From Pannonibacter anstelovis (GTDB lineage Bacteria; Pseudomonadota; Alphaproteobacteria; Rhizobiales; Stappiaceae): DNA of 64,000 nt. Below the pieces are notes generated by a model. That model had not been told where the DNA came from, made no database searches, and saw nothing but the letters and a program-made list of their open reading frames with translations. Both the position numbers and the translations under genes were made by a program. The number at the start of each line of letters is the position of its first letter. Positions within the stretch are counted from its first letter, which is position 1. The stretch covers positions 62,001 to 126,000 of the forward strand of contig NZ_JBAKBF010000007.1 of the NCBI RefSeq assembly GCF_036881715.1, given 5' to 3'. Shown one piece after another: positions 32,289 through 40,848 of this stretch.

Positions 32289-33371
32289 ATGAACGCCCCG
32301 TCCCGCAACGCCCCCTTTTCCACGCAAGGGATGACCGCCTTCGATCACCCCGAGTTTTCCGGCCACGAGCAGGTGGTCTTTGCCCACGACAGGGAAACCG
32401 GGCTGCGTGCCATTCTGTGTGTTCATGACAGCCGTCTCGGCCCGGCGCTCGGCGGCTGCCGGATCTGGCCCTATGCCACAACCGAGGACGCCCTGCGTGA
32501 TGCCCTGCGCCTGTCGCGCGGTATGACCTACAAGAATGCCTTGGCCGGACTGGACCTCGGCGGCGGCAAAGCGGTGATCATCGCCGATCCGCGTCAGGAC
32601 AAGACGCCTGCTCTGATGCGCGCCTTCGGACGCCACGTGGCGCGCATGAACGGTTCCTACATCACGGCAGAGGATGTCGGTGTTTCGGCAGACGACATGG
32701 AGGAGGTTGCCCGCGAGACGGAACATGTGCGCGGCACCCGTGCCACGGGCCTTGGTGATCCGTCTCCCTACACGGCGCTTGGCGTCTTCGCCGGCATCCG
32801 CGCCGCACTCGCTCATGTCAACGGCACAGACAGCCTGATTGGCTGCACCGTTTCGGTTCAGGGTCTGGGCCATGTGGGCTTCGATGTGGCGCGCCAGCTG
32901 AAGGCCGCCGGCGCCCGGCTCATCGTCTCCGACATTCACCAGCCGGCCGTAGACCGGGCCGTGGCGGAACTGGAAGCAGTGGCTGTCTCTCCGGCAGAGG
33001 CCCATGCGGTGCAGGCAGATGTCTATGCCCCTTGCGCCCTTGGTGCGGTGCTGAATGCGGTCACCATTCCGCAGATCAAGGCAAGGATCGTCGCCGGTGC
33101 CGCCAACAACCAGCTCGCCACTCCGGCGGATGGTCAGGCGCTGAAGGACCGCGGCATCCTCTATGCGCCAGACTATGCCATCAATGCAGGCGGCGTCATT
33201 TCCATCGCATTGGCAACGCCTGGCGGAGATGACCTTCTGGTGCGGGACAAGACACTCGCAATCGGCGCTACCCTGACCCGCATCTTCCAGCGGGCAGAGG
33301 CCGAAGGCCTGACCCCGGAAACCATCGCAGACCGTCTTGCTGAAGAACGGCTTGCCGCAGCAGGCAAGTAA
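32289..33371 (+). CDS. Leucine/phenylalanine/valine dehydrogenase
   Basis: 360 residues of the Glu/Leu/Phe/Val dehydrogenase superfamily. The catalytic domain has LGPALGGCRIWPY, SRGMTYKNALAGLDLGGGKAVI (substrate and catalytic Lys) and ITAEDVG; the NAD domain has VQGLGHVGFDVARQL and GAANNQLA. It oxidatively deaminates branched-chain or aromatic L-amino acids to 2-keto acids. ATG at 32289 follows AGAGAGGACC. The 269-bp region upstream (32020-32288) contains no other gene. It ends at a shared terminator with the convergent LysR gene. Confidence 0.92.
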   Translation: MNAPSRNAPFSTQGMTAFDHPEFSGHEQVVFAHDRETGLRAILCVHDSRLGPALGGCRIWPYATTEDALRDALRLSRGMTYKNALAGLDLGGGKAVIIADPRQDKTPALMRAFGRHVARMNGSYITAEDVGVSADDMEEVARETEHVRGTRATGLGDPSPYTALGVFAGIRAALAHVNGTDSLIGCTVSVQGLGHVGFDVARQLKAAGARLIVSDIHQPAVDRAVAELEAVAVSPAEAHAVQADVYAPCALGAVLNAVTIPQIKARIVAGAANNQLATPADGQALKDRGILYAPDYAINAGGVISIALATPGGDDLLVRDKTLAIGATLTRIFQRAEAEGLTPETIADRLAEERLAAAGK

Positions 33372-33377
33372 GAGACC

Positions 33378-33413
33378 GGTGCAGCGCGGACACAATCTCC
33401 TCCGCGCTGCACC
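33378..33413. terminator. 13-bp stem between convergent genes, bidirectional terminator
   Basis: GGTGCAGCGCGGA (33378-33390) and TCCGCGCTGCACC (33401-33413) are perfectly complementary around a 10-nt loop, filling the gap between the dehydrogenase stop and the LysR stop. No clear T-run follows on either strand. Confidence 0.55.
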
Positions 33414-33414
33414 T

Positions 33415-34323
33415 TCAGCAGCTCTTGCCCATCCTGCGCTTTTCGGCAAACCAGGCGGTCAGAAAATCGACAAAGGACCGGACCTTCCCGGACAGATGGC
33501 GGCGGTGAGGGTAGACGGCGTAGATCGCCGGGCCGTCATGCTCATAATCTTCGAGTACGACCTGCAGCGAACCATCCTTGATGTCGTTGTAGACGAACAT
33601 CATAGGGGTGCGCAGGAAGCCGAGATGACACATGGCGGCATCGCGGGCGGCTGAGGCGCTGTTGACCTCGATCCGGCCCTTCACCGGCACCGTCACCCGG
33701 TCGCCTTTGTCCATGAAGATCCAGTTCGACTTGAACCGGTAATTCGTGTCCACGATGCAGGGCATGTTCGAGAGTTCCGACGGATGCTTCGGCGTGCCGT
33801 GATCAGCCAGTACCTGCGGCGTTGCGCAGACCACCGTGCGGAAGGGCGAGATCTTGCGGGCGATCAGGCTGGAATCTTCGAGGTCCGACACGCGGATGGC
33901 AAGGTCGAAGCCTTCTTCCACGAGATCGACAAACCGGTCATCCAGCCGCAGATCGATTGTGATGGCTGGCTCTGCCACCAGAAACTCCATGATGGCCTGA
34001 TTGATGAAGCCATCGCCCATGGAACGCGGAGCCGATACGCGCAGTCGTCCGCGCGCCTCATGATGGGTAGACTGGACAGAGGCCTGCAGGTCATCAATGC
34101 GCTGCAGGATGTCGCTGGCTTCCTTGTAATAAGCCTCGCCCACTTCCGTCAGCGAGATCTGGCGTGTTGTGCGGTTCAGCAGCCGCACACCCAGTTCATC
34201 TTCCAGTTCGCCGATATATTTGGAGACCAGCGCCTTGGAGCGGCCCATTTCCCGTGCGGCGGCAGAAAAGCCATTGCTGTCCACCACTTGAATGAAGCAG
34301 CGCATGCGCGTGATGGCATCCAT
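33415..34323 (-). CDS. LysR-family transcriptional regulator
   Basis: 302 residues. The N-terminal winged helix-turn-helix AITRMRCFIQVVDSNGFSAAAREMGRSKALVSKYIGELEDELGV is followed by the LysR co-inducer domain, with the VSAPRSMGDGFI and DLAIRVSDLEDSSL segments typical of the CrgA/DmlR-like branch. It lies 32 bp downstream of the gamma-glutamyltransferase-like gene on the same strand and could be cotranscribed with it. Confidence 0.93.
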   Translation of the reverse strand: MDAITRMRCFIQVVDSNGFSAAAREMGRSKALVSKYIGELEDELGVRLLNRTTRQISLTEVGEAYYKEASDILQRIDDLQASVQSTHHEARGRLRVSAPRSMGDGFINQAIMEFLVAEPAITIDLRLDDRFVDLVEEGFDLAIRVSDLEDSSLIARKISPFRTVVCATPQVLADHGTPKHPSELSNMPCIVDTNYRFKSNWIFMDKGDRVTVPVKGRIEVNSASAARDAAMCHLGFLRTPMMFVYNDIKDGSLQVVLEDYEHDGPAIYAVYPHRRHLSGKVRSFVDFLTAWFAEKRRMGKSC

Positions 34324-34355
34324 TTTTCCGTATCTCCCTTCGGCAGCCGCGCCTG

Positions 34356-35945
34356 TCAGGCGGCGGCGGCCCCGCCGTCCGAACGCGGATCATGCGCACC
34401 CTCAAGACCGCCGCGCAAGCCGCGCACGATCATGCCCGCATGGCCCATGGTATCGGAATAGGCCTCATCCATCACAACCACGTCATGGCCCGCCCGCTTC
34501 AATGCCTCCACGAGATCCGGATCAAAGCGCGATTCCAGCCGGAGCGACGTATTGGCATCGCCCCAGGTGCGGCCCAGCAGCCAGCGCGGCGCATCGATGG
34601 CTTCACCCACCGGCATGCCGTTCAGCACATGACGCACAAAAATGGCGGCCTGCGTCTGCGGCTGGCCTTCACCGCCCATGGTGCCATAGGTGACAAGCCG
34701 CCCATCGGAAAGCCGCGCCATCGCCGGGTTGAGTGTGTGGAACGGCAGCCGCCCCGGCTCCAGCGCATTGAGCGCTTCCGGATGCAGCGAGAAACTGGCG
34801 CCGCGGTTCTGCCAGGTGATGCCGGTGCGCGGCAGCACGCAGCCGGAGCCGAATTCCCAATAGACCGACTGGATGAAGGAAACAGCGCAGCCCTTGGCGT
34901 CGATGGCTCCCATCCAGATGGTGTCGCCGAGCGCGGATTTCACCGGCCAGTCAAGCGCGCGGGCAGCGCTGATTTCAGACGCTGTCCGGTCAAGCCAGGC
35001 GTCTTCCAGGAAGGGTGACACCGGCTCAGGCAGGCGGTCCGGGTCTGTCACCACCCGGTCACGCACGAGGAAGGCCCGCTTTGTGGCCTCCACCAGCCCA
35101 TGCACCATGGCAAAGCTCTCCGGCCGTGCCGCCGGAAGCCGGTCGTGCAGGCCGAGGATCAGCAGTGAAGCGAGCCCTTGCGTGGGTGGCGGAGCATTGA
35201 AGATGGTTCCGGCCTTGGTCGCCACCTTCAGCGGCTTGCGGATGCGCGCTTCATAGCGCTGCAGATCTGCCTTGGTGACCGGCGCGCCGATGCGCTCCAG
35301 ATCGGCTGCAATTTCCGCGCCCACATCACCCCGGTAAAAATCATCGAACCCGGCGGCGGCAAGCTGGTCCAGGGTATCGGCCAGCCGCTCCTGCCGCATC
35401 AAGCTGCCCGCTTCCAGCGGCTGGCCATCCTTCAGGAAAACGCTGGCAAAGCCGGGCTGATCCTTCAGTTCGGAGAGCTTTTCCTCCGTCAGCTGCTGCT
35501 GGCTGCGGGAAACGGTGCAACCTTCCTTCGCATGCCGTATCGCATTCATCAGCAGCTCGCGCCGGGGCATGCGCCCGCCAAGGCTTGCCGCTGCCTCGAA
35601 GGCTTTCTGCCAGCCGCCCACGGTGCCGGCCACCGTCAGCGCCGCCAGCGGGCCCCGCGTTGGCACGGTGCCATGCCCGGCGCGGTTATAGGCGGCAATC
35701 GTTGCGCCTGAACCGGCGGGGCCGCAGGCCGAAATCACCTTCGGGTCCTGTCCCGGCTCGGCAATCAGCCAGAAGCCATCCCCGCCGATGGCGTTCATGT
35801 GCGGATAGACGACGGCAATCGTGGCCGCTGCCGCAATCATCGCCTCGATGGCTGATCCGCCGTCGCGCAGGATGTCCGCGCCCGCTTCCGCTGCCGCCCT
35901 GTGCGGCGCAACGACCATGCCGCCGGATGAGGTTACGGTGTCCAT
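34356..35945 (-). CDS. Gamma-glutamyltransferase-family Ntn hydrolase
   Basis: 529 residues with the GGT layout: a large-subunit-like half (PHRAAAEAGADILRDGGSAIEAMIAAA, NAIGGDGFWLIAEPG) and a small-subunit half beginning at the autoprocessing/nucleophile Thr in ALGDTIWMGAIDAKGCAVSFIQS; YGTMGGEGQPQ is the conserved glycine pocket. No signal peptide is evident, so it is probably cytoplasmic, unlike classical periplasmic GGT. Canonical GGT has Thr-Thr-His at the nucleophile, here Asp-Thr-Ile, so the substrate may differ (other gamma-glutamyl or cephalosporin-acylase-like amides). Confidence 0.88.
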   Translation of the reverse strand: MDTVTSSGGMVVAPHRAAAEAGADILRDGGSAIEAMIAAAATIAVVYPHMNAIGGDGFWLIAEPGQDPKVISACGPAGSGATIAAYNRAGHGTVPTRGPLAALTVAGTVGGWQKAFEAAASLGGRMPRRELLMNAIRHAKEGCTVSRSQQQLTEEKLSELKDQPGFASVFLKDGQPLEAGSLMRQERLADTLDQLAAAGFDDFYRGDVGAEIAADLERIGAPVTKADLQRYEARIRKPLKVATKAGTIFNAPPPTQGLASLLILGLHDRLPAARPESFAMVHGLVEATKRAFLVRDRVVTDPDRLPEPVSPFLEDAWLDRTASEISAARALDWPVKSALGDTIWMGAIDAKGCAVSFIQSVYWEFGSGCVLPRTGITWQNRGASFSLHPEALNALEPGRLPFHTLNPAMARLSDGRLVTYGTMGGEGQPQTQAAIFVRHVLNGMPVGEAIDAPRWLLGRTWGDANTSLRLESRFDPDLVEALKRAGHDVVVMDEAYSDTMGHAGMIVRGLRGGLEGAHDPRSDGGAAAA

Positions 35946-35965
35946 CTTCTCTCCTGTCAGCTAAT

Positions 35966-36484
35966 CTAGCGGGCGGCGGAACGGCGCGGGCCGAACACCT
36001 TCCAGAGGCCGCGCAGAAAGGTGCTCGAAACCCGCAAGGCTCCAAGCCCTGCAAAAAGACCCAGAATACCGGCCAGAATGCCCTCAGCCGTCACCGGAAC
36101 CGCAGGCTCGAAGTCGTCGTATGTGCGTGCCACAAGCTCCGGATCTGCGCTGGTGAGGAACACGAGCAGGCGGCCGAATTCGTCGGACTGGAGATAGGCC
36201 TCCCGTTCTGCCCGCATGTTTGCCAGCCTGTCACCGATTTCCTCCAGGCTTCGGCCCTGAGCTGCAACCAGCTGATCGCCGCTGGCCTTGAGCCTTGCAA
36301 TTGCGCCATCCACATCAAGGCCGGAGCGCTGCGCGTCCTCAGCCGCCTGAAGCATGACGGTCTGCAAGGCATCAATGGCCCCGCCGAGGCGCTGACGGTA
36401 CTGCTGGGCAAATTCCGGCACCTGCGAGGTGGCAATGCCTGCAAGCAGACCGAAAGCAAGCGCAACGGGTCTCGCCAGCATCAT
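35966..36484 (-). CDS. DUF2937-family membrane protein
   Basis: 172 residues. An N-terminal hydrophobic helix (ARPVALAFGLLAGIA), a long helical periplasmic region with EFAQQYRQRLGGAID, and a C-terminal hydrophobic segment (AEGILAGILGLFAGLG). These match DUF2937, of unknown function. The start at 36484 (MMLARP) has GGGAG 7 nt upstream. It is 14 bp behind the WD40 gene and cotranscribed with it and the CobW gene. Confidence 0.8.
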   Translation of the reverse strand: MMLARPVALAFGLLAGIATSQVPEFAQQYRQRLGGAIDALQTVMLQAAEDAQRSGLDVDGAIARLKASGDQLVAAQGRSLEEIGDRLANMRAEREAYLQSDEFGRLLVFLTSADPELVARTYDDFEPAVPVTAEGILAGILGLFAGLGALRVSSTFLRGLWKVFGPRRSAAR

Positions 36485-36498
36485 CACCTCTCTCCCTG

Positions 36499-37485
36499 TC
36501 ATTCCAATGCGATGACACCACCCTCGCCATCTTCCGTACCGAAAGCAAGCCTGACGCCTGCCCGGTCCCAGGCCATGGTGGAGACAGGGGCCTTGGCAGC
36601 GCGGCGCAGCAGCACCTCCGCATTGTCCTCGAAGCGGCACAGCAGGATCATGCCATCCTGATAGCCGACAGCCACCACATCTTCCTTCGGGTGGCAGGCA
36701 ACCGAGGTCACCAGCGCATCGCTGCGGGTGCCAAGCTGCAGGGGGGCCTGACCCATGGGCCCGGTCTTGCCGGAGAAGGGCCAGACGATCGCAGCATTGG
36801 CGCCGGAGGTGGCCAGATAGCGGCCCTTCACCGACCAGCTCATGGACTTGATCTTGGACGGATAGCCGGTCATGCGCATGTCCTGCGCGTCGGTCAGGCG
36901 CCAGCCGTGCAATGCGGCCTCCTGCATGGAGGTGACGAGATATTTGCCGTCCGGCGAGAAGCTGGCGGCCAGATGGGCGCCTTTCCACTCCAGCATCTGC
37001 GGCTGGCCTTGCGTGTTCACCCACCACAGGGTTGCCCCGTCATAGCGGGCGACGGCAAGGCGCAGACCCTTGGGCGCGAAGGCGAGACCGCCGACCGCCC
37101 GTTCATGCGGGAACTCCTTTTCGGTACCATCGGCAAGGCGCACCCAGGCGGTGCGGCCGCTGGCAAAGGCTGTTGCTCCCGAAGGACCGCAGGTCACCAG
37201 ATCGATCCATTTGCGGGGGCGCTCCGACAGCTGGCGAACCTCGCCCGAAGCGCTCAGTTCCATCACCTTGCCGTCGTCACCGCCGGTGACAAGCGCGGTG
37301 GCATGGCCGGAAGGCTCCACCCGCTCGTCCGCCGCCAGCAGTCCGCCGTTGTGAAGGCGGATGGTCTTTTGCCCGCCTTCCACCAGCACCACTTCGCCGC
37401 TGCCGAGGGCGAAATAGGGAATATCCTTCAGGAACCCGGCCTTGACGGCAAAGCCGGAGAGTTCAGTCGCTGCAAGTGTCGGCAC
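36499..37485 (-). CDS. WD40-repeat protein
   Basis: 328 residues built from about seven degenerate WD-type blades; recognisable blade ends include LVTGGDDGKVMELSA, LAASFSPDGKYLVTSMQEAALHGW, SWSVKGRYLATSGANAAIVWPF and LAFGTEDGEGGVIAL. No signal peptide, hence a cytoplasmic beta-propeller scaffold. It is 33 bp downstream of the CobW-family gene. This CobW-WD40 pairing recurs in alphaproteobacteria; a role in metal delivery is suggested by context only. Confidence 0.85.
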   Translation of the reverse strand: MPTLAATELSGFAVKAGFLKDIPYFALGSGEVVLVEGGQKTIRLHNGGLLAADERVEPSGHATALVTGGDDGKVMELSASGEVRQLSERPRKWIDLVTCGPSGATAFASGRTAWVRLADGTEKEFPHERAVGGLAFAPKGLRLAVARYDGATLWWVNTQGQPQMLEWKGAHLAASFSPDGKYLVTSMQEAALHGWRLTDAQDMRMTGYPSKIKSMSWSVKGRYLATSGANAAIVWPFSGKTGPMGQAPLQLGTRSDALVTSVACHPKEDVVAVGYQDGMILLCRFEDNAEVLLRRAAKAPVSTMAWDRAGVRLAFGTEDGEGGVIALE

Positions 37486-37518
37486 GGTCAGTCCTTCAAT
37501 GGCTCTCGTGGCTGTCCG

Positions 37519-38703
37519 TCAGGCGGCGCAGGCTTCGAAGCTCTGCTTCAGGGCATCGAAATCCAGCTCGCGGCCGATGAAGACGAGGCGGCTTTCACGC
37601 GGCTCGCCATCCTTCCAGTCGCGCTGGTGATCGCCCTCGACGATCATGTGCACGCCCTGAATGACATAGCGTTGCGGATCGTCCTTGAAGGCCAGAATAC
37701 CCTTTAGGCGCAGGATCTTGGCGCCATCGGTCTGGGTGACCCGGTTGATCCAGGAGAAGAAGACAGGCGGGTCCAGCTCGCCGGCGCGAAGCGAAATGCT
37801 GCGCACCGAATGCGGATCATCATGATCATGGTGATGGTGGTCATGATCACAGTCCGGGCCGCAGACGTGATCATGGCCGTGGTCATGGTCATGCCCGTGA
37901 TCGTGGTGATGATGGTGCCCATGATCATCATGATGGTGATGGTGATCATGGTGATGATCATGGCCGCAATCCGGTCCGCATTCGTGACCGTGGTCATGAT
38001 GATGGTCATGGCCGTGGTGGTGGTGATGATCGTGGCCCGTGTTGAGGAACTGCGGGTCCAGCGTCAGGATGCGGTCGAGATCGAAGGCGCCCCGGTCCAG
38101 CACCTTGGCAATGTCGATGCTGCAGCGCTCGGTCTTGTGACGCACCGCATAGGGGTTGATCTTGTGAATGCGCGCCTCGACGGCGGCCAGCTCTTCAGGC
38201 GTCACCAGATCGGTCTTGTTGATCAGGACGACATCGGCAAAGGCGATCTGGTCTTCCGCCTCGGAGGTGTCGGCAAGGCGCTGCAGCACGTGGCGGGCGT
38301 CAACCACGGCCACCACCGCATCAAGGCGGGAGGCGGCGCGCACGTCGTCATCCATGAAGAAGGTCTGCGCCACCGGGGCCGGATCGGCGACACCGGTCGT
38401 CTCGACGATGATGGCATCGAAGCTGCCGCGGCGCTTCATCAGGTTCTGCACGGTGCGGATCAGGTCGCCGCGAACGGTGCAGCAGATGCAGCCGTTGTTC
38501 ATCTCGAAGATTTCTTCGTCCGACTCGACCAAGAGGTCGTTGTCGATGCCGATTTCGCCGAACTCATTGACGATCACCGCATATTTCTGGCCGTGATTCT
38601 CCGACAGAATGCGGTTGAGAAGCGTCGTCTTGCCGGCGCCAAGATACCCGGTGAGAACGGTGACGGGGATCTGCTTGGACGCGGTGCTGGCATCGGTGCT
38701 CAT
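37519..38703 (-). CDS. CobW/COG0523 GTPase with long His-rich metal-binding insert
   Basis: 394 residues. The GTPase domain shows Walker A GYLGAGKTTLLN, the CxCC metal motif GCICCTVRGDL, and NKTD. Residues ~221-298 are almost entirely His, Asp and Gly with two C-G-P-D-C motifs, a metal-sequestering insert; a C-terminal CobW_C domain follows. COG0523 proteins insert or deliver Zn, Co or Fe to client enzymes, often under Zur control. The start at 38703 has AGGA 9 nt upstream; a longer frame to 38817 reads into the divergent promoter. Operon with WD40 and DUF2937 genes. Confidence 0.92.
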   Translation of the reverse strand: MSTDASTASKQIPVTVLTGYLGAGKTTLLNRILSENHGQKYAVIVNEFGEIGIDNDLLVESDEEIFEMNNGCICCTVRGDLIRTVQNLMKRRGSFDAIIVETTGVADPAPVAQTFFMDDDVRAASRLDAVVAVVDARHVLQRLADTSEAEDQIAFADVVLINKTDLVTPEELAAVEARIHKINPYAVRHKTERCSIDIAKVLDRGAFDLDRILTLDPQFLNTGHDHHHHHGHDHHHDHGHECGPDCGHDHHHDHHHHHDDHGHHHHHDHGHDHDHGHDHVCGPDCDHDHHHHDHDDPHSVRSISLRAGELDPPVFFSWINRVTQTDGAKILRLKGILAFKDDPQRYVIQGVHMIVEGDHQRDWKDGEPRESRLVFIGRELDFDALKQSFEACAA

Positions 38704-38946
38704 GGCGTGAAGTCCTGTTTCCTGAAGCGGATCGCGGCTGCCAGCGGCAACTGGCGCAGCAGCGGCGAACCATAAGAGGTGATGCGTTTGGCGGCAATAT
38801 AGGTAGTCCAAAGGCAAAGATCACCACTTCAATATAAATGCCGAACACAAAGAGGCTCTTCCGCCCTTGCACCGCGCCCGCCGCGCCTTGATCCTGCGCG
38901 ATAACGGGCGGGGAGGAGTGGAACCGCCGCAAGTGAAGGAGAGGAT

Positions 38947-40128
38947 ATGCTCAGGACCATCGACGCCTTTGACCGGATCGGAGAGGAAAACGCCTTCGCG
39001 GTGCTTGCCCGCGCCAATGCGCTGGCGCAGCAGGGGCGCAGCATCATCAATCTGGGCATCGGCCAGCCGGATTTCAGGACGCCGGAGCATATCGTGGAGG
39101 CTGCCATCAAGGCGTTGCGCGACGGTGAGCATGGCTACACCGGCGCGACCGGCATCCTGCCCCTGCGCGAGGCCGTCAGCGCGGACATCCACCGCCGGGT
39201 GGGCGTATCCGTCAATCCGGACAATGTGGTCATCGTGCCGGGCGGCAAGGTCACCATGTTCATGGCCATCCTCATGTTCGGCGCGCCGGGCGTCGACATT
39301 CTCTATCCCGACCCGGGCTTTCCCATCTACCGCTCGATGATCGAATTCACCGGCGCCCGGCCTGTGCCGGTGCCGATCCGCGAGGAAAACGGCTTCGGCT
39401 TCTCGGCAGAGGAAACCCTCTCCCTGCTGACGCCGCAGACGCGGCTCGTCATTCTCAATTCCCCAGCCAACCCGACCGGCGGCATCACCGGACGCACCGA
39501 GATCGAAAAGCTGGTGAAGGGCCTGACAGAGCGGCCGGACATCGCCATTCTCTCGGACGAGATCTATGGCCAGATGACCTATGACGGCCAGCAGCATGTG
39601 TCGCTTCTGGAGTTCGAGGCGATCCGCGACCGGGTGATCCTGCTGGATGGATGGTCCAAGACCTATGCCATGACCGGCTGGCGCATGGGCTACGCGGTGT
39701 GGCCCGATGCCCTGATCACCAAGGCGCGCAAGCTCGCTGTCAATTGCTGGTCCTGCGTTAATTCCCCTGCCCAGTTCGGTGGCCTTGCCGCCCTCACTGG
39801 CCCGCAGGATGCGGTGACGGCGATGGTTGCAGAGTTTGACGCCCGCCGCAAACTGGTGGTCGAAGGGCTCAATGCGCTGCCCGGCATCTCCGCCCGCACG
39901 CCGCTGGGCGCGTTCTACGCCTTCCCCAACATCAAGGCGACCGGCTGGAAGGCCAAGCCTCTGGCCTCCGCGCTTCTGGAAAAGGCAGGCGTTGCCACCA
40001 TCGGCGGCCCGGATTTCGGCGTTCTGGGCGAGGGCTACATCCGCCTTTCCTACGCCAATTCCCGCGAAAACATCAGCCTGGCGCTGGAGCGGATCCGGGA
40101 GTTTCTGGAGAGCGAGAAACCAGCGTAA
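38947..40128 (+). CDS. Pyridoxal-phosphate aminotransferase, class I/II
   Basis: 393 residues. INLGIGQPDFRTP at the N-terminus, NSPANPTGG, DEIYGQMTYDG and the PLP-lysine motif LLDGWSKTYAMTGWRMGY (Lys in SKT) identify an aspartate/aromatic aminotransferase-like enzyme (fold type I, AspC-like). AAGGAG lies upstream of ATG 38947. It is divergent from the CobW gene. Substrate cannot be fixed from sequence. Confidence 0.92.
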   Translation: MLRTIDAFDRIGEENAFAVLARANALAQQGRSIINLGIGQPDFRTPEHIVEAAIKALRDGEHGYTGATGILPLREAVSADIHRRVGVSVNPDNVVIVPGGKVTMFMAILMFGAPGVDILYPDPGFPIYRSMIEFTGARPVPVPIREENGFGFSAEETLSLLTPQTRLVILNSPANPTGGITGRTEIEKLVKGLTERPDIAILSDEIYGQMTYDGQQHVSLLEFEAIRDRVILLDGWSKTYAMTGWRMGYAVWPDALITKARKLAVNCWSCVNSPAQFGGLAALTGPQDAVTAMVAEFDARRKLVVEGLNALPGISARTPLGAFYAFPNIKATGWKAKPLASALLEKAGVATIGGPDFGVLGEGYIRLSYANSRENISLALERIREFLESEKPA

Positions 40129-40151
40129 GGAGACGGCAGGTGCGGTTGGCG

Positions 40152-40817
40152 TCAGACCAGCCGCAGTTCCTGGGCGATGCGGTAGAGGTGGGCAGCGTTG
40201 CCGCTGCCGACCTTGTCGCGGATGTTGAGCCGGTGAGATTCCACCGTGCGTACGCTGATGCCAAGATGGGCCGCAATTTCCTTGTTGGCCTGTCCCCGGG
40301 CGACCCCTTGCAGCACTTCCCGCTCGCGCTCCGTCAGGCCATAGGGGTTGGCCGGAGAAGGCGAGGGCTTGTTCTCCATCAGCGCCGGGCCGATGCGGGA
40401 AGAGAAGTAGTAACCGCCATCGGCCACTGCCAGAATCGCGTTGATCATCTCCTTGGCGGAAATGTCCTTCAGCAGATAACCCCTTGCGCCAGACTGCATG
40501 ACACCGCGCACATATTCCGGATTGTCGTAGATCGACAGCACCAGAACGCTGATCATGGGATTCTTGCGGCGGATCGCCTCCGTAGCTTCCAGCCCGTTGA
40601 GACCAGGCATGGAAATGTCCATCAGGATGATGTCCGGCTTCAGCATGTCGGCGAGTTGCACGGCCATGCGCCCGTCAGTGGCCTCGCCGACGATCTCGAA
40701 CGGAGCGACGCCTTCCAGCCGGGCCCTGATGCCGGCGCGCACCAGCTCATGATCATCCGCCAGCAGCACGCGCACCTTGCGCGGCAGATCGTCCTTGCGG
40801 GCTTGCGGACTTGTCAT
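40152..40817 (-). CDS. NarL/LuxR-family response regulator
   Basis: 221 residues. Receiver domain (~15-130) with acidic pocket LLADDHE, phospho-Asp in ILMDISMPGLNG and Lys in YLLKDISAKE; C-terminal LuxR-type HTH LTEREREVLQGVARGQANKEIAAHLGISVRTVESHR. Partner of the sensor kinase gene 31 bp upstream. The divergent TRAP locus is the likely target, with the 24-bp palindrome at 42277-42300 as candidate site. Confidence 0.93.
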   Translation of the reverse strand: MTSPQARKDDLPRKVRVLLADDHELVRAGIRARLEGVAPFEIVGEATDGRMAVQLADMLKPDIILMDISMPGLNGLEATEAIRRKNPMISVLVLSIYDNPEYVRGVMQSGARGYLLKDISAKEMINAILAVADGGYYFSSRIGPALMENKPSPSPANPYGLTEREREVLQGVARGQANKEIAAHLGISVRTVESHRLNIRDKVGSGNAAHLYRIAQELRLV

Positions 40818-40848
40818 GCGGTGTAACTCCCGATGAGGCCTTGGCTGT

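Noticed and set aside
31989..33449. Minus-strand open frame of 486 codons opposite the leucine-type dehydrogenase
   Set aside because: Shadow frame; the plus-strand gene has intact catalytic motifs.
37795..38040. Dense CAT/ATG/GTG repeat tract read as a DNA repeat array
   Set aside because: It is the His/Asp/Gly codon tract of the CobW insert, not a CRISPR or tandem repeat.
38704..38946. Zur operator expected between the CobW and aminotransferase genes
   Set aside because: No A/T-rich palindrome of the Zur type was found by eye.
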